From the NCBI RefSeq assembly GCF_028745505.1, contig NZ_JAQZZL010000001.1:2663818-2727817 (forward strand): a stretch of 64,000 bases of DNA, in the 5' to 3' direction. Both the position numbers and the translations under genes were made by a program. This document shows, piece after piece, positions 1-9,080 of this stretch (positions are counted from its first letter, which is position 1; each line of letters opens with the position of its first letter). A model generated the notes under the pieces. That model made no database searches. It saw nothing but the letters and a program-made list of their open reading frames with translations, and was not told the DNA's origin. This DNA is from Lentisphaera marina. GTDB lineage: Bacteria > Verrucomicrobiota > Lentisphaeria > Lentisphaerales > Lentisphaeraceae.

Positions 1-140
1 GCCATTTTCAAAAGAGATTGATTCAACTCATAATGTGTGTAATGACTTGGGTAATCCTGTGAAAGAATTGGTCGTTCAATTACGATTTCTTGGTAATCAG
101 GCACCTGTACCTGAATTCCGGCTAACAACATTGCAATCAT
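1..140 (-). CDS. Start of a gene of unknown function (partial, runs off the window)
   Basis: An ATG at 138-140 on the minus strand overlaps the TAA stop of the upstream permease by one base (TAATG). It is preceded by a strong AGGAGG ribosome site about 8 bases away, so it is probably translationally coupled and the next gene of the operon. The 46 codons visible begin MIAMLLAGIQVQVPDYQEIV and remain open to the window edge. A short hydrophobic start could be a signal sequence or membrane anchor. No domain can be recognised in this fragment. The context (GldF/GldG-like genes just upstream) suggests an envelope role, but that is inference. Confidence 0.6.
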   Translation of the reverse strand, partial: MIAMLLAGIQVQVPDYQEIVIERPILSQDYPSHYTHYELNQSLLKM

Positions 141-1780
141 TAGGCTTTCCTCCTACTCATTAACTGTCCAACTTTAATTGCACCTAAAATCGACAACACA
201 GCGGAAACTATAATTAAAAATAATACATTAATTTGCCAAAATGAGCCTTCTAGAAAATCGGTAAACATGCGATCTGTGTTGCGTAAACCACCTGCGACGG
301 GATTTAACATCAAAATTTTACGCATGAGTTCCTCACCCAATTTATCGGCAAATAATAAAACTGATAAGCTGCCTACTGTTAATGTGAAGGCAAAAATATA
401 CGATGCTGCAGTTGCTCCGGCACTCGTTTTTGAGATCGAAGAGAAAAATAAACCGGCACAAATGAAACAAAGTGATGTACTGGCAAGTAACCAAATCATC
501 GGCAACAAGTTGCCTCCCCTACCGTCTTGGAGGAAGTTCAAACTGAAAATGACGGGAATACTGCAAGCCATGATGAAGAAGATATAGATGAAGCCAGCGT
601 AAAGTTTTCCCATCACGTAGCGAAAAGCACCAATACGACTCATACGAATAAATAATAAGTTTCCTGAATTCACATCTTCTGATATTGAGCTCGCACAAAC
701 GCCCGGCGCAATTAATACAGTCAAACCCAGTTGATAAATTACCGCGCCATATTCTACAGAATTCTGTCCCAAATGAGTAGCGTAACCACTTGAGAGGACA
801 ATTAATAACACAATGCTTATGGCATTACAGGTCGAAAAAGTCCATAAAAGGAAACGAGGATTACCCAGTGTTTTACTGCGTAATTCCGCCATGAAAACTG
901 GATTAATTAACAAAGGGGTTAAACGCTTGGTAGCGGACGTATCAAAAATAAACATCAGTTTGTAGAACAAGCTCTTGCCTTCTTTAACTCTGCTCTGTCT
1001 CGCCTTGCTCTGATTACGAGATAGTAATTTGACTCTAAAGACAAAACATGAAATAAGAAATACAATCACATTAAAGCCTAAGAACTTTAAGGTATTATCT
1101 CCCATACCACCACCTAAGAGTGTTCTATGTTCGCTGTAAACGAGTTGATAGAGAGCATCAAAAGGACTAAATGAACGTATCAGCTCGAGCGTTGGCTTTA
1201 AATTTTGTTGGCTCAAAAGTAGATCGGGGAGAAACACAGCACCACTCATTAAAGCCACTAATAAATAGGCTCTTATAAGGGCAGAGTTACTACTACTAGC
1301 ACTCGCAGAAACAGCTAAACAAACTCCACCGTAACAAACCGCTGAAATCAAAATAATGATTTGCCCTTGTAACAAAACCTCTGCATTTACGCCACCTGAC
1401 AAAAGGCACAAAGAACTAATGGGAAGAAAAAACAAAACCATTAACACTTGCATTGTTATGACCGCAAATAGCTTACCAAACATTATATCGCCAGGCTTTA
1501 ACATGGTGGTGATTAACATCACAAATCGGTTCTTTTCTTTTTCGTCAGAGACCGAACAGGCACACAGAGCCGGAACAAAAGCCAAGATAATCGCTAAGTT
1601 AAGTAGTAGAATGATAGAAAAAATATGTCTTCCCGAAGCTCTAATCACTGAAAAGACATCGCTTTCTGGCCATAATAAGCAGAGAAAACCCGCCATCACC
1701 AAGAAGGCAAAGAAAACAAAACTCTGAAGACGTACATCCCGCAGATATTGCTTTAGTTCGTGTATAAATATTGTATACAT
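140..1780 (-). CDS. ABC transporter permease, two fused ABC-2-type halves
   Basis: This is a 546-residue polytopic membrane protein. The N-terminal half (about 1-250) and the C-terminal half (about 290-546) have the same plan: a membrane segment, then a cytoplasmic stretch rich in Asp/Glu and Arg followed by a 'GKL' step (FGKLFAV and MGKLYAG), then several hydrophobic helices. This suggests two ABC-2 permease units fused in tandem, as in GldF-like or linearmycin-type exporters. It lies 7 bases downstream of the ATPase gene and should form the membrane channel for it. The substrate is unknown. In gliding Bacteroidetes the equivalent GldAFG set serves motility and secretion; calling it that here would be inference. 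Confidence 0.8.
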   Translation of the reverse strand: MYTIFIHELKQYLRDVRLQSFVFFAFLVMAGFLCLLWPESDVFSVIRASGRHIFSIILLLNLAIILAFVPALCACSVSDEKEKNRFVMLITTMLKPGDIMFGKLFAVITMQVLMVLFFLPISSLCLLSGGVNAEVLLQGQIIILISAVCYGGVCLAVSASASSSNSALIRAYLLVALMSGAVFLPDLLLSQQNLKPTLELIRSFSPFDALYQLVYSEHRTLLGGGMGDNTLKFLGFNVIVFLISCFVFRVKLLSRNQSKARQSRVKEGKSLFYKLMFIFDTSATKRLTPLLINPVFMAELRSKTLGNPRFLLWTFSTCNAISIVLLIVLSSGYATHLGQNSVEYGAVIYQLGLTVLIAPGVCASSISEDVNSGNLLFIRMSRIGAFRYVMGKLYAGFIYIFFIMACSIPVIFSLNFLQDGRGGNLLPMIWLLASTSLCFICAGLFFSSISKTSAGATAASYIFAFTLTVGSLSVLLFADKLGEELMRKILMLNPVAGGLRNTDRMFTDFLEGSFWQINVLFLIIVSAVLSILGAIKVGQLMSRRKA

Positions 1781-1787
1781 CCGCGAC

Positions 1788-2711
1788 CTACTTAGCTGCT
1801 AGCTGCATAAACATTTCTTCTAACTCTAACTCTTGAAGTTTAAATGAGTTAACACGAATATTATTTTCAATGAGGTAAGCTAAAACCCTGGCACCTAAAT
1901 CCTCTTCTTTCTTGCAAGAAAAAGAAATTTGTTGCTCACGAATCTGCACCTCGTTGATCGAGCCCATATTTACTAAAGTTTCTTTTGCTCGACCTAAATC
2001 TTCACCATGGACTTCAATAACATAAGTTTTCTTATCAGTTAATGACTCCGTGATTTCTTCCAACTTACCAAAGGCTTCCATATTGCCTTTATTTATAATG
2101 CCCACCAAATCACACATATTCCCCAAATCTGGCAGTATATGAGAAGACAAAATGATAGTTTTGCCCAAATTCTTCAATTCACAAACGACCTCGCGCATCT
2201 CTATGCGTGCTTGCGGGTCAAGACCACCGGCGGGTTCATCAAGAATTAAAACTTTAGGATCAGGTAGAATTGTTTTTGCCAAACCAACTCGCTGGCGCAT
2301 CCCTCTCGAAAGTGATGCTACTTGATAATCGACCATATCTTCTGATCTTGTGAGTTCTAAGGCATTGAGAATTCTTTCTTTTCTCAATTTACGCGGGATG
2401 CGATAAGCAGCTCCGAAAAAATCTAAATATTGCCAAACCGTCATGCGGTCATACACACCAAAGATATCGGGCATGTAACCAACACTCTGCTTTAATTTCT
2501 TTAAATTGCGTGGTTTAACGGGAATCCCATCAATCGTTGCACTACCACTATCAGGGTCCATTAAACCTGTCAATATTTTGAAGGTTGTCGTTTTCCCAGC
2601 ACCATTATGACCAACGAAGCCCATAATCGAGCCTTCTGGAACTGTAAAAGTAAGATTGTTAACGCCTCGGCCAGAACCAAAAGACTTGCTTAGTGAGTTT
2701 AATTCAATCAT
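1788..2711 (-). CDS. ABC transporter ATP-binding protein (GldA/CcmA-like exporter class)
   Basis: This 307-residue protein is a complete nucleotide-binding domain. The Walker A motif is GHNGAGKT (about residues 34-41), the signature is LSRGMRQRVGLA, Walker B is LILDEPAGGLDP, and an H-loop follows in SSHIL. The C-terminal ~90 residues form the extra domain usual in drug, polysaccharide and Gld-type exporters. Its ATG overlaps the end of the preceding gene by 4 bases, so the two are translationally coupled. It should power the fused permease downstream. Export rather than import is likely because no binding-protein gene is present. Confidence 0.92.
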   Translation of the reverse strand: MIELNSLSKSFGSGRGVNNLTFTVPEGSIMGFVGHNGAGKTTTFKILTGLMDPDSGSATIDGIPVKPRNLKKLKQSVGYMPDIFGVYDRMTVWQYLDFFGAAYRIPRKLRKERILNALELTRSEDMVDYQVASLSRGMRQRVGLAKTILPDPKVLILDEPAGGLDPQARIEMREVVCELKNLGKTIILSSHILPDLGNMCDLVGIINKGNMEAFGKLEEITESLTDKKTYVIEVHGEDLGRAKETLVNMGSINEVQIREQQISFSCKKEEDLGARVLAYLIENNIRVNSFKLQELELEEMFMQLAAK

Positions 2712-4888
2712 GGTAGTTCTCCCTTTAGGCTAATATTAAATTCTTTTAATGTAAATTCTTTTATTGTTTGGAGTCCTGATTTCGACTCAAATGCTATTTC
2801 CATATCAAAGTATAATTCATTTATATCTCTAGCTTTTTGCAAAGAGTAGTTAAGTTCATCTCCATTGAAAGCTTTTCGTTTTTTACCTTCTATTAAAGAA
2901 ATTTTTGCAGGAAAGGATGAATCAATCTTAAATTTAAGCATTAAGTCCTTAACTTTTAAACCTGAAAGCTCTACTGGTACCTGAAGTCTAAAACCGCAAC
3001 GGTAAATCCCTCCCGTTGCTGTTTTTGTAATCATATTTCGATTAATGTCCCATAAGTTCTGGAAGTCGGTAAAAGCGATCCCTACAAATTCACTCGGGAC
3101 CAACACTTTCTTTGATTTGGCTTTCAAGACTACTGGACGCGCTGTAATACGCCCCTTGCCATCATCATTTAGCTTGTTTTTATAGAGGACGACTTGGGTG
3201 CGTCCTAAGCCTTTAAGTAAAGGCTCTACGATTGCCTCATTAAAGTCGTTGTCTCCCAATAGGATCGAGCCATTATTACCTAATAACACGGCCTCTATAT
3301 CATGGTTCTTGGAGTTTACACCTGATTCATCAAGAGTAATGGTTAAAGGCTTTTCAATATTATCGAGAGTAGGTAGCGTCCACTCGGCAAAACTTCTCCA
3401 AGTTTCTGCCTCAACCTCTGTCCCTGATAAGCTTATTTTTTCCTTGTCGGCACCAATATTCAAGAAATTCACACTAAGCCCCTGAATATCAACTTCTGTT
3501 TTTTGATTCTTATTTGTTGAGGTCACACTCATCATTCGAGAACCAGGAGCTTTGGCTTTTTCATAAGTACTTAAACTTAACAAGCGCGACTCCCCCATCT
3601 TAGCGTTAAAATCCAAATTTCCAGCCTCAATTTCATACAGACTAAATACTCCTTCTTGTAAACCATCTCTTACTAAATGAGCATATTCTAATTGTAAGTT
3701 TTTCGATGAAGAAGGCACATTAATCATTTTATCTTTTGAAGAAATCAGATATAAGCTAAAAGCAATTGAGACTGTCGCTACTAGGGCCCAAGAATACTGG
3801 ACTTTTTTCAAGATCCTCGCTAACACAAAAATAGCAAAAACACATGCACCATAAATTAAAAGTATCATAAATAGACCACTACTTTTCGGCGCCACCATCC
3901 CACTCATACTCGAGGTATAGCGCTCTAGACTCGAATCACCTTTATCTGATGGTAAAACAAGACGTCGACTATAGTTTGTAAAAAACTTCATAAACTCAGC
4001 CATATCTTTACTATGAGAAGCTAGTGATTCTTGCGCTAAAGGAATAGCGTAGAAAAAGCTCAACCCTAAGCCCACCGCTCTCGATGCAACTAAGGGATCA
4101 TTTTGATCCTTTAGCATTACGTAGCTATCTTCAAAAAGTTTTACTTGCATAAAGTCGAAGCCCTGAGGCTCAATCAAATTTGCGTAAGCTTTTTTTAGCA
4201 TTAATCGACTCTTATTCTTTTTCGTCAAAGATAAGAACTGCGCTGGCAACAAATCCCCATAGCCCAAATCATAAATATGATTAATGCTCTCTGGGTGTGT
4301 AAACAAAATACTACCGCCATTATGAACATACTGAGAAATCACCTGTAAGGCTGATTTACTAAGCTGAGCTTTTGGAGGGTTATTGATGATAAATAAATCT
4401 ACATTCTTTAATGCCACCCAATTGGTAGGTACAGTCGCAACTGTATTAACAACTCTTTGTGAAGATTTAAAAAAGGAGGATTTTAAATAATTTGTATCGA
4501 GTAGATCATCTAAGATTAGTATTGTTTCAACATTCTGACTAAAGACCTTAACCTTCACTTGGTTGATTTGGCGTCCACCTTGTTTTAACTGTAACTGCAT
4601 CTCACGGCAATTGGCATCAAGTTTAAAAGGAAAGTCCCTTATCGAATGAGATTTTGGCGCTAATGAGAATTTATAAGACCAAGTATTTAAGGGGTAGGAC
4701 GAATTAAAAAACACTAAATCAACGTCGGCCCGTTTATTCGACCGGTTCTCAAAACTAGCGCTCATCACAACGGCACTTTGTGAGCCGACTTTCATGGTCC
4801 CGTTTTGCTTAATAAAAGCATTGGTTAATTTTAAGTCCTGGGCTACAACAAGTGTAGTCATCAAAACTAAATATAATAAATACTTCAC
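2708..4888 (-). CDS. Exported membrane-anchored protein, GldG-like (function unknown)
   Basis: The 726-residue product starts with a cleavable-looking signal peptide (about 1-16, ending in VVAQ). Residues about 120-300 look like a Rossmann-type IFT52/GATase-like domain of the GldG kind: a run of hydrophobic strands around 'VETILILDD' and 'NNGGSILFTHPE'-like text. Two adjacent membrane helices follow at about 335-395, then a long extracytoplasmic beta-rich tail. It overlaps the O-antigen ligase gene by 4 bases upstream and the ABC ATPase by 4 bases downstream. Position and architecture suggest an accessory subunit of the ABC exporter. The family assignment is from pattern only. Confidence 0.6.
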   Translation of the reverse strand: MKYLLYLVLMTTLVVAQDLKLTNAFIKQNGTMKVGSQSAVVMSASFENRSNKRADVDLVFFNSSYPLNTWSYKFSLAPKSHSIRDFPFKLDANCREMQLQLKQGGRQINQVKVKVFSQNVETILILDDLLDTNYLKSSFFKSSQRVVNTVATVPTNWVALKNVDLFIINNPPKAQLSKSALQVISQYVHNGGSILFTHPESINHIYDLGYGDLLPAQFLSLTKKNKSRLMLKKAYANLIEPQGFDFMQVKLFEDSYVMLKDQNDPLVASRAVGLGLSFFYAIPLAQESLASHSKDMAEFMKFFTNYSRRLVLPSDKGDSSLERYTSSMSGMVAPKSSGLFMILLIYGACVFAIFVLARILKKVQYSWALVATVSIAFSLYLISSKDKMINVPSSSKNLQLEYAHLVRDGLQEGVFSLYEIEAGNLDFNAKMGESRLLSLSTYEKAKAPGSRMMSVTSTNKNQKTEVDIQGLSVNFLNIGADKEKISLSGTEVEAETWRSFAEWTLPTLDNIEKPLTITLDESGVNSKNHDIEAVLLGNNGSILLGDNDFNEAIVEPLLKGLGRTQVVLYKNKLNDDGKGRITARPVVLKAKSKKVLVPSEFVGIAFTDFQNLWDINRNMITKTATGGIYRCGFRLQVPVELSGLKVKDLMLKFKIDSSFPAKISLIEGKKRKAFNGDELNYSLQKARDINELYFDMEIAFESKSGLQTIKEFTLKEFNISLKGELP

Positions 4889-7065
4889 ACTCTCTCCTTA
4901 AGCTGCTCGAGCAACTTCGTTACTTTTTCATACTGACCTAACAGTTCTTCATCATCTTTAAATTCTCTTAACAGAAATAAATTCAATTGTTTCATTTTAG
5001 CTGAGAGTTCAAATAATTGTTTCTCTTGCTCTTCACTAAGCTTTCTACCTTGACGTAAATTAAACCGAATTCCCGCCATAGATATTTCACTTAATTGTAT
5101 ATGGCTTAATAATTCCTGCCTTTTAAAATCAAAACCCAACCTACGGTAATAATCGCCATAGCGAAGGACCATGTTATGCCCTCTACGACTATCAGGACTA
5201 AGTGCCAAACCATCCGCCAAGCTTGACATCACCAATTGTGGAGATTTCTTCCTTTGAAACTGTAACTCCGCTAAACTTAGATAATTGAGCCCATAACGGG
5301 GTTCGCTTTTAATGGCTTTCTCCATAGACCTTTCAGACTCAAGGAGGTATTGCTCCATCGCGACCTTATCTACCGCTACGCCTTGCTCAAGAAGGTACTT
5401 TTGTCTAAAGTACATGATCATTAATTTCTTACTGGCCATCTTCCATATATCTGGCCTCTCCATCAACTCATCGAGCACTTCACATTCTTTGACAATCATT
5501 TCAGCTGACAAGAAACTTGGATCACCTAAAACTCCACAAGAAACGCAATAAGCTAAGTTATCCTGCTGTAATTCTTCGAGGCAATAATCACATTTACTCA
5601 GGTCATTGTTAGCGACTTTAGCAAAACGGTAATCAATCAAAGCGCCACCAAAAAACTTATCATGTGTCAGTGAAAAGCGATGTAAAGAATACATGTCTTT
5701 GACAAACAGAAATACACTCACAGAAAGACATAGAATCACAATATTGATTCCCGTGCTGGTTTTCTTTCCGAGTATTTGCTCATCACTTTTTGGACGTTCA
5801 ATCAAAGCCAACATTACTGCAAAAGTCGCTAATGTTCCTGGAATAAAAAAATTGAAGTCTAACTGGGCGTGAATAAACCAAGCTAGCAAGCCCCAGAGAA
5901 TAAAGTGGTTTAGGGTCCATTTACCTTTATCCAGTATACGAATAATATAGATAAAACTTGCCATAAATAATAAGAAGGCTAAAAGCCCTGGAATTCCACA
6001 TTGTCCGAGAAGAGTCATAGACATACTATGAGGCAATACAGCTCCTTCTGCTCCGGGGATTTTCCCTAACAAGTAATCATTGCGAAACTCCCCAATACCT
6101 GCTCCTAAAGGTTTGTCTGATAACATAGATAAACTTACTCTCGCATATTCACCTCTAACTATTACAGAACCTATTTTAGATAATGTTGGGAGACTGACAA
6201 GAGAAAGTAGGAACACCGACAGCCAAATCGAATATTTCTTTTTATTTGTTAAATTGAGTGACAGTGTTATCAGGGTTGCAATAAAGAAGGCCACAAAAGC
6301 ACCACGACTACGCGTCAAGATTAAACATGATATTAATGGCATCATGAATATTACTGTCCATAATAAAACACGTTTATTATCTGCTATAAAGGAATTAAGG
6401 ATATGCCTCGTCATATAGAGAAAAACCCCGAAAACCAAGACTAAATGAGCGGCATAACTATTTGATAAAACAAAATCGGCATAGAGTAAAGTTTCTTGCG
6501 CCCGACCTTTAAAGTCGCCCAAATTAACAGATGAAGATTGCTCTATACTTTGAACGTTTTGTTGGAAGCCATAAAAATACTGATAAAGCCCATTGAAAAT
6601 TGATTTGCAACTACCGCAAAAAATAGCCCCTAAAAACATGAGGCGCATTTTGGGTTTCTGATTAACAATAATCCATACAGATAGGGCTAAAGCAAAAACC
6701 ATAACCACATGACTAATATATTGATTTAAGAAGGCCTTTTCAGTCGTTCTAATTCCCCCAGGAAACAAAGCTAATATGAGAGCAAACCATGGAACTAAAA
6801 AATAACTCTGCCTCAGTTCATTTTTAGAACGCTGAGGATAAACGACCACTGTAAAAATCAAACAAAGTAGCGACGCAATTGTCAATATTTGTAAAGGCCA
6901 TGCTGAAGTATAAATCCATGAAAACAAATCTAATGGGCTAAGTTCTACTGCATTCTGCCCGAAGTTTAAGCCAAAATATAGAGGGCAAAAAAACAATAGC
7001 AGCGATATACATAGGACTAATACTCTTTCTGCCAATTTTAAATCCTGAAAACGATTAAGCACCAT
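4885..7065 (-). CDS. O-antigen ligase/polymerase-like membrane protein with zinc-ribbon insert
   Basis: The 726-residue protein has roughly 12 membrane helices in its first ~450 residues. The central part resembles the Wzy_C/O-antigen ligase domain, with LTRSRGAFVAF and the periplasmic segment ending PHSMSMTLLGQCGIPG; a conserved Arg and His of this kind are typical of the WaaL/Wzy fold. The soluble C-terminal third is helical and TPR-like. Between them lies an unusual four-cysteine cluster, CDYC...CVSC (C-x2-C-x11-C-x2-C), which looks like a zinc ribbon. The family joins or polymerises lipid-linked glycans in the outer leaflet of the inner membrane. The stop and start share one base with the upstream RicT-like gene, so the two are co-translated. 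Confidence 0.75.
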   Translation of the reverse strand: MVLNRFQDLKLAERVLVLCISLLLFFCPLYFGLNFGQNAVELSPLDLFSWIYTSAWPLQILTIASLLCLIFTVVVYPQRSKNELRQSYFLVPWFALILALFPGGIRTTEKAFLNQYISHVVMVFALALSVWIIVNQKPKMRLMFLGAIFCGSCKSIFNGLYQYFYGFQQNVQSIEQSSSVNLGDFKGRAQETLLYADFVLSNSYAAHLVLVFGVFLYMTRHILNSFIADNKRVLLWTVIFMMPLISCLILTRSRGAFVAFFIATLITLSLNLTNKKKYSIWLSVFLLSLVSLPTLSKIGSVIVRGEYARVSLSMLSDKPLGAGIGEFRNDYLLGKIPGAEGAVLPHSMSMTLLGQCGIPGLLAFLLFMASFIYIIRILDKGKWTLNHFILWGLLAWFIHAQLDFNFFIPGTLATFAVMLALIERPKSDEQILGKKTSTGINIVILCLSVSVFLFVKDMYSLHRFSLTHDKFFGGALIDYRFAKVANNDLSKCDYCLEELQQDNLAYCVSCGVLGDPSFLSAEMIVKECEVLDELMERPDIWKMASKKLMIMYFRQKYLLEQGVAVDKVAMEQYLLESERSMEKAIKSEPRYGLNYLSLAELQFQRKKSPQLVMSSLADGLALSPDSRRGHNMVLRYGDYYRRLGFDFKRQELLSHIQLSEISMAGIRFNLRQGRKLSEEQEKQLFELSAKMKQLNLFLLREFKDDEELLGQYEKVTKLLEQLKERV

Positions 7066-7949
7066 TACTCCCCACAGCTATCGCAATCACTTGTCGAACA
7101 AGATGAATCGGTGGAGCAATCATCCCCGCAAGCGCCCTCTTTCGTGTCAACTAAATCATCCAACTGCTCTCGTGAAACATTCATCACTCGACCATCTTGT
7201 TTGACACGTACAAGAACAGAGCGATTCAATAAGGTCGTATCTAACACGCGTGCTTCTTGACCTCTAACCATGATTTTACTTCCATGTAAAGGCATATCTT
7301 CGGAAAATAATTGATAACCTTCGTACTCAAACGCTAAACAACATTTTAAACGACCACACTGACCAGATATAATATTATTATTTAAGGACAAGTGCTGCTC
7401 CTTAGCCATCCGCACATTAACACTTTGAAATTCGTGTATCCATGAAGTGCAACATAGAACCCGACCACATGTACCAATGCCACCTCTCATTTTAGCAACA
7501 TCGCGAACTCCAACTTGGCGCATCTCAATTTTCATTCCTAAACTAGAAGCTAACTCTCTAACCAGTTGTCTAAAATCAACCCGCTTTGGCGACAAAAAGC
7601 GAATCACCGCTCTTTTTCGATCAAAAGAAATATGAGCATCGACCATTGAGATATCTAAACTTGATCGCTCAATGATTTTTTCTGCTTTCTGAGAAGAGGT
7701 ACGATTAAAACGATGATTTTCATTGGCTTTATTTTGATCTTGTAAGGTAGCCCGGCGTAAAACTTGAGGCATACTCTCTGCGTCTGCCTCGATTGGCAAC
7801 TCTCCTCGACAATGGACAACTCGTGCATATTCTTTATATACACCAAAGTCCAAAACGACTGCATCATTCTTTTTCAATTTCTGGTTTTCTAAGCCTAGGC
7901 AATCAGTACGAATACCAGACTCTAACCAAACTTCATAAACTAACTTCAT
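7065..7949 (-). CDS. PSP1/RicT-family protein with cysteine-rich tail
   Basis: This is a 294-residue cytoplasmic protein of the PSP1 C-terminal-domain family (RicT/YaaT). It shows the diagnostic paired cysteine clusters, CGRVLCC and CGRLKCC, at about residues 163-206. In Bacillus such proteins belong to the Ric complex, carry Fe-S clusters, and affect RNA processing and developmental signalling; the role in Gram-negatives is unsettled. The last ~25 residues contain six more cysteines (CGDDCSTDSSCSTSDCDSC), which might bind metal. It is the first gene of the envelope operon. No strong promoter was identified upstream. Confidence 0.85.
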   Translation of the reverse strand: MKLVYEVWLESGIRTDCLGLENQKLKKNDAVVLDFGVYKEYARVVHCRGELPIEADAESMPQVLRRATLQDQNKANENHRFNRTSSQKAEKIIERSSLDISMVDAHISFDRKRAVIRFLSPKRVDFRQLVRELASSLGMKIEMRQVGVRDVAKMRGGIGTCGRVLCCTSWIHEFQSVNVRMAKEQHLSLNNNIISGQCGRLKCCLAFEYEGYQLFSEDMPLHGSKIMVRGQEARVLDTTLLNRSVLVRVKQDGRVMNVSREQLDDLVDTKEGACGDDCSTDSSCSTSDCDSCGE

Positions 7950-8196
7950 TAAATTCCCTGTTTGACGTCGGTTCTTAGGATAAAACTTTTAGAGTGAAAA
8001 GCAATACTTGACCGTATGATTAGACCTTAAAGCCTAAAAATAAGTCACTACTTTTATGAAGTTTTTCTACATAGCTAATAAATCATGTTTATTTAAGCTT
8101 GCTTTTTCGTTTAAAAAAATATTGACAAGCGCAAGTTCCGTTTTAATTTCATTAACAGAATTTAAATAGTACATACACAATCAAAGGATAAAAATC

Positions 8197-9006
8197 ATGT
8201 CTAGCAAACCAAAAAACACTGGTGGCCCTTTAGTTCTCGCTTTCACCGCAGTTCTAGTTGTAATGTTATTTGTAGGCTTCAAAGGCCTCGCAAAAACAGC
8301 TAAAGAAAGTTACGCAAAAAACCAAGCTACTATTACAGAGATCCAAGAGCAGCAAGCCAAAGAGCTTAAATCACGTTCAGAAAAAGCTCAAGCTGCTATT
8401 GCTCAACAAGAAGACATGAAAGCCCAAGCTGCTTCACCCGTAGCTGGTGCCAATGCCGAATTAGGTAAAGCTAAGTACGCTCTATGTGCTACTTGTCACG
8501 GACAAAACGGCGAAGGCATGGCTGCTTTAAAATCACCTGCTCTTGCTGGTCAAAGTGCAGACTACATCATTCGTCAGCTACAAAACTTCAAACATGGTGT
8601 TCGCGGTGCTGACCCCGCTAAAGATATGGCAGGCGCACAAATGGCTCCTATGGCTAAAATGCTTTCTGAAGAAGATATGAAAAATATTGCAGCTCACATT
8701 GGCACACTCACTGGTAAAGCTGTTCACACACTCACTGGTGATGCCGCTGCAGGTAAAGCGAAGTATGCACTTTGCGCAACTTGTCACGGACCAAATGCTG
8801 AAGGTGTTCCAGCAATGAAATCTCCTGGCTTAACTAACCTCCCCGACTATTATGTAGTAACACAGCTCAAGAACTTCAAACATGGTGTTCGCGGTGCTGA
8901 TCCTTCAAAAGACATGCAAGGATCGATGATGGCTCCTATGGCTAAAATGCTTTCTGAAGAAGACATGAATAACATAGCTGCTTACATCAAAACTTTAGCT
9001 AAATAA
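8197..9006 (+). CDS. Membrane-anchored diheme cytochrome c (c4-like)
   Basis: The 269-residue protein has a short basic N-terminus, one uncleaved membrane helix (about 13-30), a helical Ala/Gln/Lys-rich linker (about 35-85) and two homologous cytochrome c domains. Each carries CATCHG as heme-binding site and a later MAPMAK motif whose Met is the likely axial ligand. The two domains are close duplicates, including at DNA level. The AAGGA ribosome site lies about 8 bases before the ATG. A role as periplasmic electron carrier to a terminal oxidase or other reductase is expected. A strong terminator follows at 9028-9055. Confidence 0.93.
   Translation: MSSKPKNTGGPLVLAFTAVLVVMLFVGFKGLAKTAKESYAKNQATITEIQEQQAKELKSRSEKAQAAIAQQEDMKAQAASPVAGANAELGKAKYALCATCHGQNGEGMAALKSPALAGQSADYIIRQLQNFKHGVRGADPAKDMAGAQMAPMAKMLSEEDMKNIAAHIGTLTGKAVHTLTGDAAAGKAKYALCATCHGPNAEGVPAMKSPGLTNLPDYYVVTQLKNFKHGVRGADPSKDMQGSMMAPMAKMLSEEDMNNIAAYIKTLAK
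8461..9000 (+). repeat. Intragenic tandem duplication of the cytochrome c domain
   Basis: About 270 bases encoding the first heme domain (from 8461) are repeated in the second (from about 8752). The most similar stretch is the end of each domain: the text for HGVRGADP is nearly identical (8590s versus 8880s), and the text for MAPMAKMLSEED is identical for over 30 bases (8641 onward versus 8931 onward). The high DNA identity suggests recent duplication or gene conversion. Confidence 0.8.
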
Positions 9007-9027
9007 TTTAGTACAGCACATTCTTTT

Positions 9028-9055
9028 AGGAGCACTTAGGTGCTCCTTTTTTTTT
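9028..9055 (+). terminator. Rho-independent terminator after the cytochrome c gene
   Basis: AGGAGCAC (9028-9035) pairs with GTGCTCCT (9040-9047) around a 4-base loop, followed by a T-run to 9055. It separates the cytochrome gene from orn. Confidence 0.9.
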
Positions 9056-9080
9056 AAAAAAAGCATCTTAAGGCTAATCA

